The notes beneath the pieces are model-generated. The model was not told where the DNA came from. It did not search any database and saw nothing but the letters and a program-made list of their open reading frames with translations. Below, one piece after another: positions 55,380 through 64,000 of a DNA stretch of 64,000 nucleotides. The translations under genes were made by a program, and so were the position numbers. Position 1 is the stretch's first letter. The number at the start of each line of letters is the position of its first letter. This stretch comes from Leptidea sinapis. Taxonomy: Eukaryota; Arthropoda; Insecta; Lepidoptera; Pieridae. Location of the stretch: positions 6,882,001-6,946,000 of the forward strand of contig NC_066269.1 of the NCBI RefSeq assembly GCF_905404315.1. The letters are read 5' to 3'.

Positions 55380-56235
55380 AATAAATACGTATAGAACTTA
55401 TTGACAAACGAACGACACAGCTTAAGCTATTATACGTAGATATAGCTACACTATCAAAAGATCACGTAATTTAATATTGAGGCCAGTAGTATGCTTGTTA
55501 AATTCACTCGCTGATAACACCCCTGTATTTGTCACTGTTTGTAACATTTCGGTCACTATGAGGTAACATTTCACCATTCGCTTGGTCTTTAAAACGTGGA
55601 GAACGCAATGTTTATCGGCGACAGTTGGCAGTACTAGAGCGGGCATGGCAGTTAGGCGTTACTAACATTCGCATTTTGGCAAGACCAGTATTATTAACAT
55701 TAGTTGACATACTTACGACATTATGTGTACTTAGTTCATTGTAATATATAAGCAACGTTTCATACTTAAGTTATCTATGATAAGACAGGCCGAGAATCAC
55801 TAAATAGATTCTAGTGATAGAGTTACATGGTACATGAATCTACTCATATCGCTTCTATTTCATGAGTGTTCAGAACAACTGGTTGATACTAGACAAGCAG
55901 ATGTAAAGGCTCTTAGCAAACTCCCATAAGCAGAGGTAGATGGAAAAGTATTGGTTCAGGGGTGTCAGGGATAAGAAACTAAGAGGCCAAGCTGATAACT
56001 AACCAAAGAGACCATAAGGTGAAAAGAATACCTTAAACTTTGCGCAAATCGCTTGATCATGTTCCGTTGGTATAAAAAAACGGGTGTTGGACATAAGTAT
56101 CATAATTGCTGAGCTCGTAGTGAATGAGAAGTTGAATGATGAGAGCTCGATTGGCTTTGCAGATAAACTGGCAAAGGAATGGTTGTTCACTCACTTCACA
56201 AACATTACATGAGGTGATAACACTTTAACGGTATC
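55380..56235. other. Spacer, no gene recognised
   Basis: Short ORFs of 60-66 codons without support. A GTAGATGGAAAAGTATTGG phrase and similar may be old LINE sequence. Confidence 0.35.
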
Positions 56236-56240
56236 ACAGG

Positions 56241-56870
56241 TCAAAGTCAAAGTCAAACAAACTTTACTCAATTAGGCTTAAGCTAAGCGCATTTGATTCG
56301 CCACTACAAATATTTCTTTTAAATTATTGAATTTACCACATGTTCGAAAAAAGTTCTCGTGAAAAGAACATATAAGAAACTCAACGGCCACTCTTTTCAA
56401 TCAAATAGAGTATATTACAATGGGTGTAATATACATAATAAATTAGTTTATAAGATCCTTCATCCAATATATGAGTCGTGTTGAAATAATATTAATTATT
56501 TAGTAAAAAGTAATTAAGAAATATAAGAATTAACTATATAAATATAAATTATCTATTATAGTATTTTGGGTGCATCAACAATCAAGAGCTTGAATTCATT
56601 GTTTATGTAAGGATGCTTCGTGAACATGATGGTTGTGATTACTGTCACTATTAGTAATTGCATCCAATAAATACAATGATTTATTAACTATAACGCGTCG
56701 ACCTAGCTCCACAAACAGCGTTCAAAAGTTGACGCATGGACCGGCCGTCGTTCCCCTCGCACATATTTGAGGGAAGGAGACGACCCGACACACGAAGCCA
56801 CGGCAAGCAATGCCATTCAGTGGACATGACGAACCATGTTATAGCAAATCTACGCTAAAAATTACAAAAT
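56241..56870 (-). mobile_element. LINE 3' UTR, family C (antisense)
   Basis: GTCAAAGTCAAACAAACTTTACTCAATTAGGC through TATATGAGTCGTGTTG and AGAGCTTGAATTCATTG to a GC-richer block at 56740-56800 (GCATGGACCGGCCGTCGTTCC, GGGAAGGAGACGACCCG), which also occurs at 33360-33420 and, shortened, at 62995-63020. Confidence 0.65.
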
Positions 56871-56979
56871 TAATGCTTACAAGGCAAGCCCACAAATGAT
56901 TCTATATAATGCAATTACAGTGGACACTATATAAACCAAAAGAATATATTATATTAATGTTACATTCGATTATACAATA

Positions 56980-57222
56980 TTAATATAAATAATTATTAGG
57001 TGGACCAGGTGCAACTATTTCCCATACTTCTTTATCGTCTATATGTCCTTTAATCATGAGAAATACTTTCCAAAATCTCGGTACACGACCACCAGGTGTT
57101 ACCGCGAGCAAAGTTTCTAGAACAACTTGTAATGGCCACCCTATGAGCGTAAAACTTAGCTTTTTAATTCGTAATTTGTGAAAAATTGATTCTTGAAGTG
57201 GGGTAGTAAGCAAGAGTGTCAT
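56980..57222 (-). other. Unassigned 80-codon open frame
   Basis: Minus frame with LRIKKLSFTLIGWPLQVVLE, GGRVPRFWKVFLMIKGHIDD and EVWEIVAPGPPNNYLY then stop. The composition looks protein-like (balanced, charged and aromatic residues) and ends at a genuine stop, but no family is recognised. It could be the last exon of a gene or the end of an unfamiliar transposon ORF. No good acceptor is obvious just upstream. Confidence 0.3.
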
Positions 57223-57339
57223 AGAATAGAACCAAACTGTAACCGTCTCTTTTGATGAATCCCAAATTGCTCCGTTTCAGGAGAGAAATCATAATCTTCT
57301 CACTTCAAATAAAACAGAGGAACGGAATAAAAAAGGACG

Positions 57340-58015
57340 AGAAGCTTTTTTTTTATATTAACCTTTCCGCATCGGCCGTGCCCGCGGGCACTGGTAATTC
57401 AAAAAACAATGAGAGCGGCTGTGCCGCGGGGCACTTTTTTACCTCATCCAGTTTTCACCCTTATTAGGTGTACAAGATGGTTTATTTGCCTACGCAGTTA
57501 TGAACGAGTGAATTCCCAAACACATTTCGATCCGTTACGATTCAAGGCCACCAATATTCGACGTCATAGCTTTACGGACAAAGCACTTATGTGTCCACTT
57601 GTTCCCGGCCGGCGCAGCGAGCGGTCGTTATCAAGACTTTACACGAAGATCGTTCTTTGTGGAGATTTAAGCTTTATTTTATAATTAACATATACTATTC
57701 ATTACAAAAACATAAAAGGAAATAAATAAAACAAGTAATTAACAATAATAACAATATTTATTTTAAAATATACCTATTTTTACACTTTTTTTCGAATGAA
57801 AAGTCTGTGTGAAAAAAAAAAGAAAGACAATATGAATAATTTATACATGGTCTTATAGCATGTTTCAATAGCTTTCAGTGACAGTCACTCATATCACCCT
57901 AGTTATAAGCATTTTATAACTACACGTAAAATAATACACACGGGGAAAATGCCGCGAAATTGCCGGAAGCTTGCCGATCAATAGTGTACAGCGAGATCCG
58001 GAGCGCGCCGATCCG
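57340..58015. other. GC-richer unassigned block and spacer
   Basis: 57360-57620 contains CCGTGCCCGCGGGCAC and GGCTGTGCCGCGGGGCAC with a 91-codon frame of basic composition; probably a transposon remnant. The rest is AT-rich. Confidence 0.3.
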
Positions 58016-58023
58016 GAAAGGTT

Positions 58024-58202
58024 AAGGGACAAGACGAGCAGGAGTTCAGGTGATGGTATTTGATACGCCATGCCCATTGCAGCCACACAATGCAGTGCCG
58101 TAGTGCTCGTCACCTCGAGTAATTTCACTAGCTACCGCGCAATTCAGACCGAAACTCAATAATCTAGCTGGCATCCTGTGCAAAGGAGCCTCCCAATGGT
58201 GA
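58024..58202 (-). mobile_element. SINE-like repeat, family A, internally deleted
   Basis: GGGACAAGACGAGCAGGAG, GATACGCCATGCCCATTGCA, GTGCTCGTCACCTCGAG, then a jump to AATCTAGCTGGCATCCTGTGCAAAGGAGCC. Confidence 0.7.
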
Positions 58203-58204
58203 AG

Positions 58205-59790
58205 CTGTGACAAAGGAGAAATCTGTTATTGGGCCTATTAAGCCGCTAACGGGATCGACTAAAATAAAAAGATCTGCCAACCTCACCTCTCCAGCTTAAA
58301 TCTTTTCCGAATCTACCGACGCCGTGAGCTTGGCAATGGAATGCTAACATCAGATAAACAGCCACACAAACAATTCAGCTAAAATATATTTATCACAAAA
58401 ATCGATAAAAAATGTGATTACAGACAGTGCCTACAAATTTATTTAGTAGTATGGTCAATATGTAGAAGTTTAGCTTGTATGCTAATTATATCTTTTACTT
58501 GGGGTCAGGATGAGATTGACACCACATCATTAATCTAGCATTGCGACAGTTACTGGAATACAGGGCTTAGTATCATTAAATTTCGTATAAATAGACGCAG
58601 GTGTGTCCCACATCCAGAATTGTATAAAATATTTACTCATATGTACATTCTGTATAATACAAAGTTACTTGTACACTGCGTGTTTTTATTCTGTAATTAG
58701 AGAATATTGTGTTGTGCAGGATTTTATATTTTACTAAAATTTCACGCACGGCGTATTGTATAAATCCCCGAAGCGGTATGCAGAGGTGTTTCACAAACAT
58801 ATTTCCTCCAAATGTTTATAGGTGTGCGTGAAAGCAAATCAGTCTTTTTGATTAGAAATTTTCATGTATTTCATTAGTGAATAGCACGCAATATGTATGA
58901 GTACACTCTGTATTAATACTGTACTATTTAATATGTACTATTTTTAAAAATGTTCCTTTGATTATTTATTTCAATAAAGTTAAAGAATTTTATTTTTTTA
59001 CTTCTTTGATGTTGTTAGGCTGTTAGAATTTCGCCTCTCCAAAAATTATGTTCCTTTTCAAAATTTGTGCTACGTAAATTTCATTGCTTGTTTTATTATT
59101 CCTTTTTTGTATTTGTATTATGTTAAATATCACTTCACTGAAATGTATGTATGAATGTATGACTTTAGATAAAGTTTTCCTCTAAAAAATACACGTAGGT
59201 ATTTATGAGTTTCGTTTCTTGGTAGTAAACTATTTATTATTCAAATCACACAATATTCTTCTAGTCTTTAATAAGATAAAGTTCCTAACCAATATGTTAT
59301 TGAATAACTAAATAGTTGAAGTAATCAACATTTTAAAAATTAAACTTTATCAAAAAGCAAATTCAATGAAATTGGATTTCGTAAGGATTGCAATTTTTTT
59401 TTTATTTTTAGATGTGAATAGTTTAGCTTGTCTTAGATATATTTATGATGAGTGGATGTAATCAAGTATGTAGATCCAAATCAAGTTGTGCATGTTATAT
59501 TATCACAGTTGTAGGATTACCAAAAGTAAAATTGACTTGCATCGTCGGCATACAGCATGCTTATCTCCTTTTAGAACTATTTGATATAAATTGTTTATAT
59601 CGTAATATCAACTAGTTAACCATGGTTGAATCTCGAGGAACGCCGCATGATGAGTTGAGGCAAATTCTCGACTCCATCGTTTTTTATTTGATATCGGTTT
59701 CTGAGATACGACATTAGGCAGTATTAAAACTTGGATAATTTTCAGATATAACTTCTCTCACACATTTAACCACTGAAACAGAGAATTAAA
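58205..59790. other. AT-rich spacer downstream of the fifth cuticular gene
   Basis: No gene, RNA or recurring repeat recognised. Confidence 0.4.
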
Positions 59791-59799
59791 TAACACAAG

Positions 59800-59805
59800 T
59801 TTATT
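59800..59805 (-). terminator. Candidate poly(A) signal of the fifth cuticular gene
   Basis: AATAAA on the minus strand, about 290 bp past the stop at 60094. Confidence 0.35.
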
Positions 59806-60093
59806 TTTTTAAATAAATATTCGTGTTTAACTAACAATTATTTGCTTAAAGTAGGGCAATATTTACATTCATTGTAATTTTGTATAAAAACCTATAAAAC
59901 ATATGTTAAAGCAAGGTTAGCTTAAAAGGTACAATAATATCGTTGTTAACTACAGTGCACACTGTCACTTCATGACCTCATTCTCGTCCACATATCAATC
60001 AACCATGTCCAATATCACACACATGACGAGGTAGACCCTTCCATAAATGCTTATTACATTACTAGATGGTGCCGGTACGCGACATTGCAACTG

Positions 60094-61662
60094 TCAGTGA
60101 AAGTGGTCTAGTGGACGGTCTATCGGTGGCTGGAGAGCCAGCGGAATGTGGTTGTGGAACCGCTGGTCTTCCTCAGCGCCGCGCCCCTCCGCCACCGGCT
60201 GCCCGTACTCCTGACCAGGCTGGCCGGCATTGTACTGATTCTGTGCCAGGTTATAATCTTCCTGTGCCTGCTGCTGTGCATGGTACTCCTGATCCTGCTG
60301 CTGGTAACTTGAAGGAAGACCGTATTCTTGCGTTGGCTGCGGGGCTCCATAGTCCTGCTGCAACTGGTGCTGGTTATTTAGGCTCTGTTCGTACTGCGCT
60401 TGTTCTATTTGATGCTGGATGTGCTGATGAATCTGATGTTGATAGTCATGATACTGCTCATCCGTGTGGTGCTCGTACACTTGGTTCCCTTGTTCCTGAA
60501 CAAAGTGGTGAGATTGTTCGGGATAGTGGGAGTCATGGTGCGATTCTTGTGGTTGCGCGGGGACCGGCGACCAGCCATCGTGTTCAAGTGGAAGCGTCGC
60601 TTGTGTCGGGTGGAGATGCACCGAGGGTTGCGAATGCGTTGGATGGATATGGAAGGACTCCTCGGTCGGGTGCACGTGAAGTGTGGGTTGAGGAACTTCA
60701 TGAGTCGAATGAACAGGATGCACAGCACTTGGCGTTTGTTGCAAGAAAACGTTAGGCGTGTGATGTTCTAGTGAGTCCTCTTGTGGCAGTTGTGGTACTA
60801 CTTGTGGAACGTGGAAATGTGGTTGATGGAACTGAACTTGATGAACAGCTGGGACGGGTGTTTCCACCGGCACAGAGTGTGGAAGAGAAAGAGGATATAT
60901 GGGGGATTGATAGCTGTTCAGAAAAGGATATCTTGGATATTGTGCGAAGTAAGATGTCTGGACTGCAGCTCCGGGGCGGATCACGTACTGCTGAGGGGCA
61001 GGGTATACTGGAGCAGGTGCAGGGGCCGCTGATAACCAAGGTTTTAAGAAATGACTCTGATGGAATAGAGAGATCGGCGGTGATGTAATGTGAACAGGCT
61101 GAGGATGTATTGCAGGACCGTGAATCACAGGAACTGCAGGAGGTGGAGCTGGGATAGGATGAGCAAAAGAGGCTGTTGGTTGGGCGACGGGCAGCACTGG
61201 AGCGACTGGTGCTGCGTGGTGAACCACTGGAGGGGGCGGGGCAGGAACTACTGGGATCAGTGGCTTAGCAGCTACGTGGTGGTGGTGGTGATGATGAAAA
61301 TGATCATCTTGTTTCACATAGTACTTTGAGTGAGGAAACCTGAGTGCATAGTGCGGATGAGGCAAACCGTGCACGCGGTGGCCGAGGGGCGCGGGGTAAT
61401 GGGGCACCAGGGGGTGGGAGAGCGGCACCTTGACTGCCGCTACGGCCGCGGTGGGGGGGTAAGATACCACCACTGGCTTGACGACGGAGTGCGTCACCAG
61501 TGGAATGTCGTGGCCAAGCTTGTAGGGCGGCACGTGTGACAGGATCCCATGCTGGTGGTGTGCGTTCGCACCGCTCAGGTGCCTGACGAACTTCGCCTTA
61601 GCAGCCTTTATATGTGCCACATCTGCGGTCGCAGCGAATACTACGCATGCCAGCACAATAAT
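60094..61662 (-). CDS. His/Pro/Gln-rich secreted cuticular-like protein, 5' exon not found
   Basis: Exon 60094-61662 follows a pyrimidine-rich acceptor (AAAAAAAATTGTTTCAG on the minus strand) and ends at TGA; 522 codons. It opens with IIVLACVVFAATADV, the rest of a signal peptide whose first few residues should come from a short upstream exon, as in the four neighbouring genes; no good candidate was found up to the window end. Regions in order: basic N-terminus; valine/proline segment (VTHSVVKPVVVSYPP); a run of seven histidines (HFHHHHHHH, about residues 125-132); proline/valine-rich centre (PAPPPPVVHHAAPVAP); HPT-rich section (HVHPTEE, HLHPTQ); and a Gln/Tyr/Glu-rich C-terminal third (YEHHTDEQYHDY, QQQDQEYHAQQ) with end DHFH. 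No cysteine-based or R&R domain. Probably extracellular cuticle matrix; histidine richness could serve metal binding or sclerotisation (inference). Confidence 0.8.
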   Translation of the reverse strand: MIVLACVVFAATADVAHIKAAKAKFVRHLSGANAHHQHGILSHVPPYKLGHDIPLVTHSVVKPVVVSYPPTAAVAAVKVPLSHPLVPHYPAPLGHRVHGLPHPHYALRFPHSKYYVKQDDHFHHHHHHHVAAKPLIPVVPAPPPPVVHHAAPVAPVLPVAQPTASFAHPIPAPPPAVPVIHGPAIHPQPVHITSPPISLFHQSHFLKPWLSAAPAPAPVYPAPQQYVIRPGAAVQTSYFAQYPRYPFLNSYQSPIYPLSLPHSVPVETPVPAVHQVQFHQPHFHVPQVVPQLPQEDSLEHHTPNVFLQQTPSAVHPVHSTHEVPQPTLHVHPTEESFHIHPTHSQPSVHLHPTQATLPLEHDGWSPVPAQPQESHHDSHYPEQSHHFVQEQGNQVYEHHTDEQYHDYQHQIHQHIQHQIEQAQYEQSLNNQHQLQQDYGAPQPTQEYGLPSSYQQQDQEYHAQQQAQEDYNLAQNQYNAGQPGQEYGQPVAEGRGAEEDQRFHNHIPLALQPPIDRPLDHFH

Positions 61663-61849
61663 CTGAAACAATTTTTTTTAATGAAATATGTTTGTGATTA
61701 AAAGTAAAATCATGTGTAGTTCATACACAAATATTTATTTGATAGTTATAAAACAATAAAGATTCATTTAAAATTATGCATAGAAATTTCTAAACGTCCC
61801 AACGTTAAGCTTAGAAGCGACAGGTTTTTTTCGTTAATCATATTTTGTC

Positions 61850-62090
61850 GACCCATATAGCCCAGTGGTTAGTAACCCTGCTTGCTGAGTTAGAGATGCC
61901 GGTAGGGCCAAACATAAATATAACGCATGGATGTTTCTTTCCAAGTCATGGATGTTTATAAGTATTTATATGTATGTTAAAGTAAGTATATTGTATTAAA
62001 TATATCGTTTGTTTGTATCCATAGTACAGGCGATGCTTAGTTTTTTGGCAAAGTATACTGTGTAAAAGTGTGTCAATATTATTATACAAT
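61850..62090 (+). mobile_element. tRNA-derived SINE, decayed B box
   Basis: TAGCCCAGTGG (perfect A-box match, 61858-61868) and GGTTAGTAACCCTGC. The B-box region is reduced to GAGATGCCGGTAGGGCC. The body is then as in the 46.5 kb copy (TTCCAAGTCATGGATGTTTATAA, CCATAGTACAGGCGATGC), with an ATTATTA end. Confidence 0.75.
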
Positions 62091-62169
62091 ATAAATAACA
62101 TTACATCACACATTTTGTACACCAAAATAAAATCGACCCAAAAATTACACTATTCATTTGGGTCAAATA

Positions 62170-62345
62170 AATTACACGTATAATAAAAGTTATACATTTT
62201 TCCATTTACTTCGGAAATGGTTGAACTTTGACGAGAAGACGTCGCATGACACTCATTGCCAATATTAATGAAATGAAATGAAATAAAGTGATTTTGATTG
62301 AAAAGTAAAATAAAATTATAAAATAAAGTGATGCAACGAAAATAC
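62170..62345 (-). mobile_element. LINE 3' UTR fragment, family D
   Basis: TCGGAAATGGTTGAACTTTGACGAGAAG and CACTCATTGCC, then AAAGTGATGCAACGAAAATACTTAAACGTCA, as at 33000-33150. Confidence 0.5.
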
Positions 62346-62364
62346 TTAAACGTCATGAGTTTGT

Positions 62365-62462
62365 TTCCGAAGCGGTAGTAGTATCTAGTAGTTATTAGAA
62401 ATGACATCAACAAGAATTCTAAAGGAATAAATTTTGAGAAAATAAATGCCTATTATGCCTTT
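62365..62462 (+). mobile_element. LINE 3' tail, family E
   Basis: CCGAAGCGGTAGTAGTATCTAG to AAAATAAATGCCTATTATGCC. Confidence 0.65.
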
Positions 62463-62469
62463 TACCTAA

Positions 62470-63560
62470 GTGGAAAAATAAACAAATGCATAAGTACTGC
62501 CGACAGAAGTTAATGTTCAAAACAATGGCGTTTATGCCATTGGATCAAGGAGTGGTCTCCGCTGCGCTCCAACTAAGATACCGCAGTTTTGTTTTGTTAA
62601 ATTATAAAATTTTTCAATACTTATTAGTATCGAAGTAATTATTTAATGATATTTTATATATTTTTTTTTTAATATTTAAATTGTCCTTGTATATCGAAAT
62701 AAATATTTGCTAACCGTAAATAAGACTTATTAATAGTGACGCGAAATATTAAAATTGTTGATACTTATCGTTTGATTTAAAAAAGTTATTTATTTAAATG
62801 ATTAGTCAACGGAGCTTTGATATCATTTTAATGATTTTTGATATCTGTAATAGTTACCGAATAATAACCTGGTCACACTAAACGATTACATCCTGTATAT
62901 GGGTATACGTAATATACTGGTGACGCGGTTCCATATTTTTTCCCTACAAAAAATCGCACTTGGCTTAAGAAGTTTTCATAGTAAATACATTTTAGGGAAG
63001 GGAACCACCCGCTCTACGACCCCGCCACAAATAACGACATAATAATGTGTCACCCATTTCAATTTCACCTTCAGCTTCTACCGTTATGCTCAATTGAAGC
63101 TAAGCTAGTGTCTCCAGCACACTCTTTCCACCACAATATAGATTAATTATGATATGCAGGTGAGGGTTTTTAGGCCAGAGATGGAGGGATCAAGTCCAGA
63201 CCATCGATAAGCTCCACAAAATGCTCGGTATTTACAAAATTTCCAACGACTTCTTTTGGGTAGTTGCAATGAAGTCCCCATTAACCAATTGAACGCAAGC
63301 GCTAGAGCTGGATAAACCGCACACATAGAGCAAGGCAGACAAATCGGTGGAATATGATTGAAGAAGCATAAGACCTGGAGTGAAATTATGAGAGACATAA
63401 ATCAGACAGGCAAGAAGCCGGTCTGACACCAGTATCCACCAAATGATTCGCTCTCTCACCAACAACCTACACATCACCCGACGGATGAATATCTCAAACT
63501 GTAGACATTCGAAATAAGCGATACCTGCACTATCACCCAAACTCACACACACACACTTAT
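62470..63560. other. Spacer; short LINE-like fragments only
   Basis: CATTTTAGGGAAGGGAACCACCCGC at about 62988 matches the 33390 and 56770 blocks. 63150-63500 is GC-richer with no clear frame; possibly degraded RT sequence upstream of the remnant at 63570. Confidence 0.35.
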
Positions 63561-63569
63561 CAGCCTTAA

Positions 63570-63855
63570 CAGATATGACATCCGTATAATGGGGGGCACC
63601 CTTACAGGTCACAAATCACTGAACAAGCACCTTTTCACAGTTGGCGTAACAGACAGTCCTAAGTGCAGAGGCTATCTAGCCGAGGACGAAACGGTCACTC
63701 ACGTAATCCTTGAATGTGACGGTGGCCAACCAACGGGCAAAAACCTTAATTAATACGAGGCACCTCCAGGAATGTTCTTAACTCCTGGAAGGACTGGGCT
63801 GGTTGGAGTCACTGGCCAATACTGCACGCAAAATGTACCCAAACTAGTGGTTTAA
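63570..63855 (+). pseudogene. Non-LTR retrotransposon C-terminal zinc-knuckle-type remnant
   Basis: The plus frame reads LTGHKSLNKHLFTVGVTDSPKCRG, then ETVTHVILECDG (Cys..Cys..His..Cys pattern), and after a shift HLQEC, stop, LLEGLGWLESLANTARKMYPN. This matches the end of R1/Jockey-type ORF2 proteins, where a CCHC-like motif follows the RT/RNase H region. Broken by stops and shifts. Confidence 0.65.
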
Positions 63856-63899
63856 TTGCGGAAGCAGGAACCCCTATATCATAGTATACCATCCACCAA

Positions 63900-63930
63900 A
63901 GCGGAGAGGAGAGGAGACGAGAGGAGATAA
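63900..63930. repeat. GA-rich simple repeat
   Basis: GGAGAGGAGAGGAGACGAGAGGAGA. Confidence 0.8.
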
Positions 63931-64000
63931 ACCGCGAAGCTCTCAGGTTATTGGCACCAGAATGAAGGGACATGTGAGCTGTGCTGTCGGGTGTGCGAGA

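Noticed and set aside
57409..57684. 91-codon plus-strand ORF
   Set aside because: Basic, unordered composition without motif or splice signals; treated as part of an unassigned GC-richer block.
60066..60755. 229-codon plus-strand ORF (and several shorter ones to 61539)
   Set aside because: Lies antisense to the His/Pro/Gln-rich exon; its openness is a by-product of the biased codons on the other strand.

Overview
The window is eukaryotic, and most likely lepidopteran (moth or butterfly) nuclear DNA. It is AT-rich and very dense in transposable elements. The repeat types are ones I associate with Lepidoptera: non-autonomous Helitron-like units ending CTAG, RTE and CR1/Jockey-like non-LTR retrotransposons, a tRNA-derived SINE, and TTA-flanked MITEs. 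The only convincing host genes are spliced, signal-peptide-bearing, low-complexity proteins of the insect cuticular type. There is no operon structure, CRISPR, rRNA gene or intact tRNA gene. The species cannot be told from the sequence.

Host genes: five cuticular-protein-like genes lie on the minus strand in a row (CDS spans 10516-12471, 21350-25156, 37010-42101, 49245-51052, and 60094-61662 partial). For four of them I could join a tiny first exon, invisible to ORF calling, to the main exon. In each, a TATA box lies roughly 65-95 bp upstream of the ATG, exon 1 has exactly 12 coding bases (MRSF, MKYF, MKVL, MKAI), the intron is phase 0, and exon 2 starts inside the signal peptide. The fifth has the same acceptor geometry, but its first exon was not found and may lie beyond the window. 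Mature proteins are Ala/Pro/Ser/Tyr-rich, Gly/Trp/Ser-rich, Gln/Tyr octapeptide-repeat, Gly/Tyr/His-rich and His/Pro/Gln-rich. None shows a Rebers-Riddiford chitin-binding consensus. Three carry a Lys-Arg pair just after the signal peptide.

Mobile DNA by region: 0.2-0.6 kb, LINE C-terminus remnant. 2.9-5.8 kb, the best-preserved CR1/Jockey-like element (endonuclease plus RT, with three visible lesions). 7-10 kb, MITE and two Helitron-like units. 12.9-16.3 kb, two more CR1-like copies, one carrying a nested SINE-like insertion. 17 kb, RTE pseudogene. 19-27 kb, mixed repeats including a Helitron-like unit split by a CR1-like tail with a clear target-site duplication. 27.85-29.05 kb, an 11-copy 110-bp tandem array with an alternating two-type structure. 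31.6-34 kb, a MITE hit twice by LINEs, then another LINE. 34.6-35.6 kb, RTE and mariner remnants. 36.5-37.0 kb, a 456-bp MITE in the presumed 3' UTR of the third cuticular gene. 43-48 kb, repeats and a tRNA-SINE. 52 kb, an internally deleted Tc1/mariner transposase. 53.8-55.4 kb, RTE/LINE/Helitron nest. 56-58 kb, LINE tail and an unassigned ORF. 62-64 kb, tRNA-SINE and LINE remnants.

The overall picture is a cuticular-protein cluster whose introns and spacers are filled with transposons. No new enzymatic system was found. The most informative signals are the shared gene architecture, the two-type satellite, the nested insertions with target-site duplications, and a few GC-elevated islands at 1.2, 2.7 and 6.85 kb that may be exons of an unidentified plus-strand gene.
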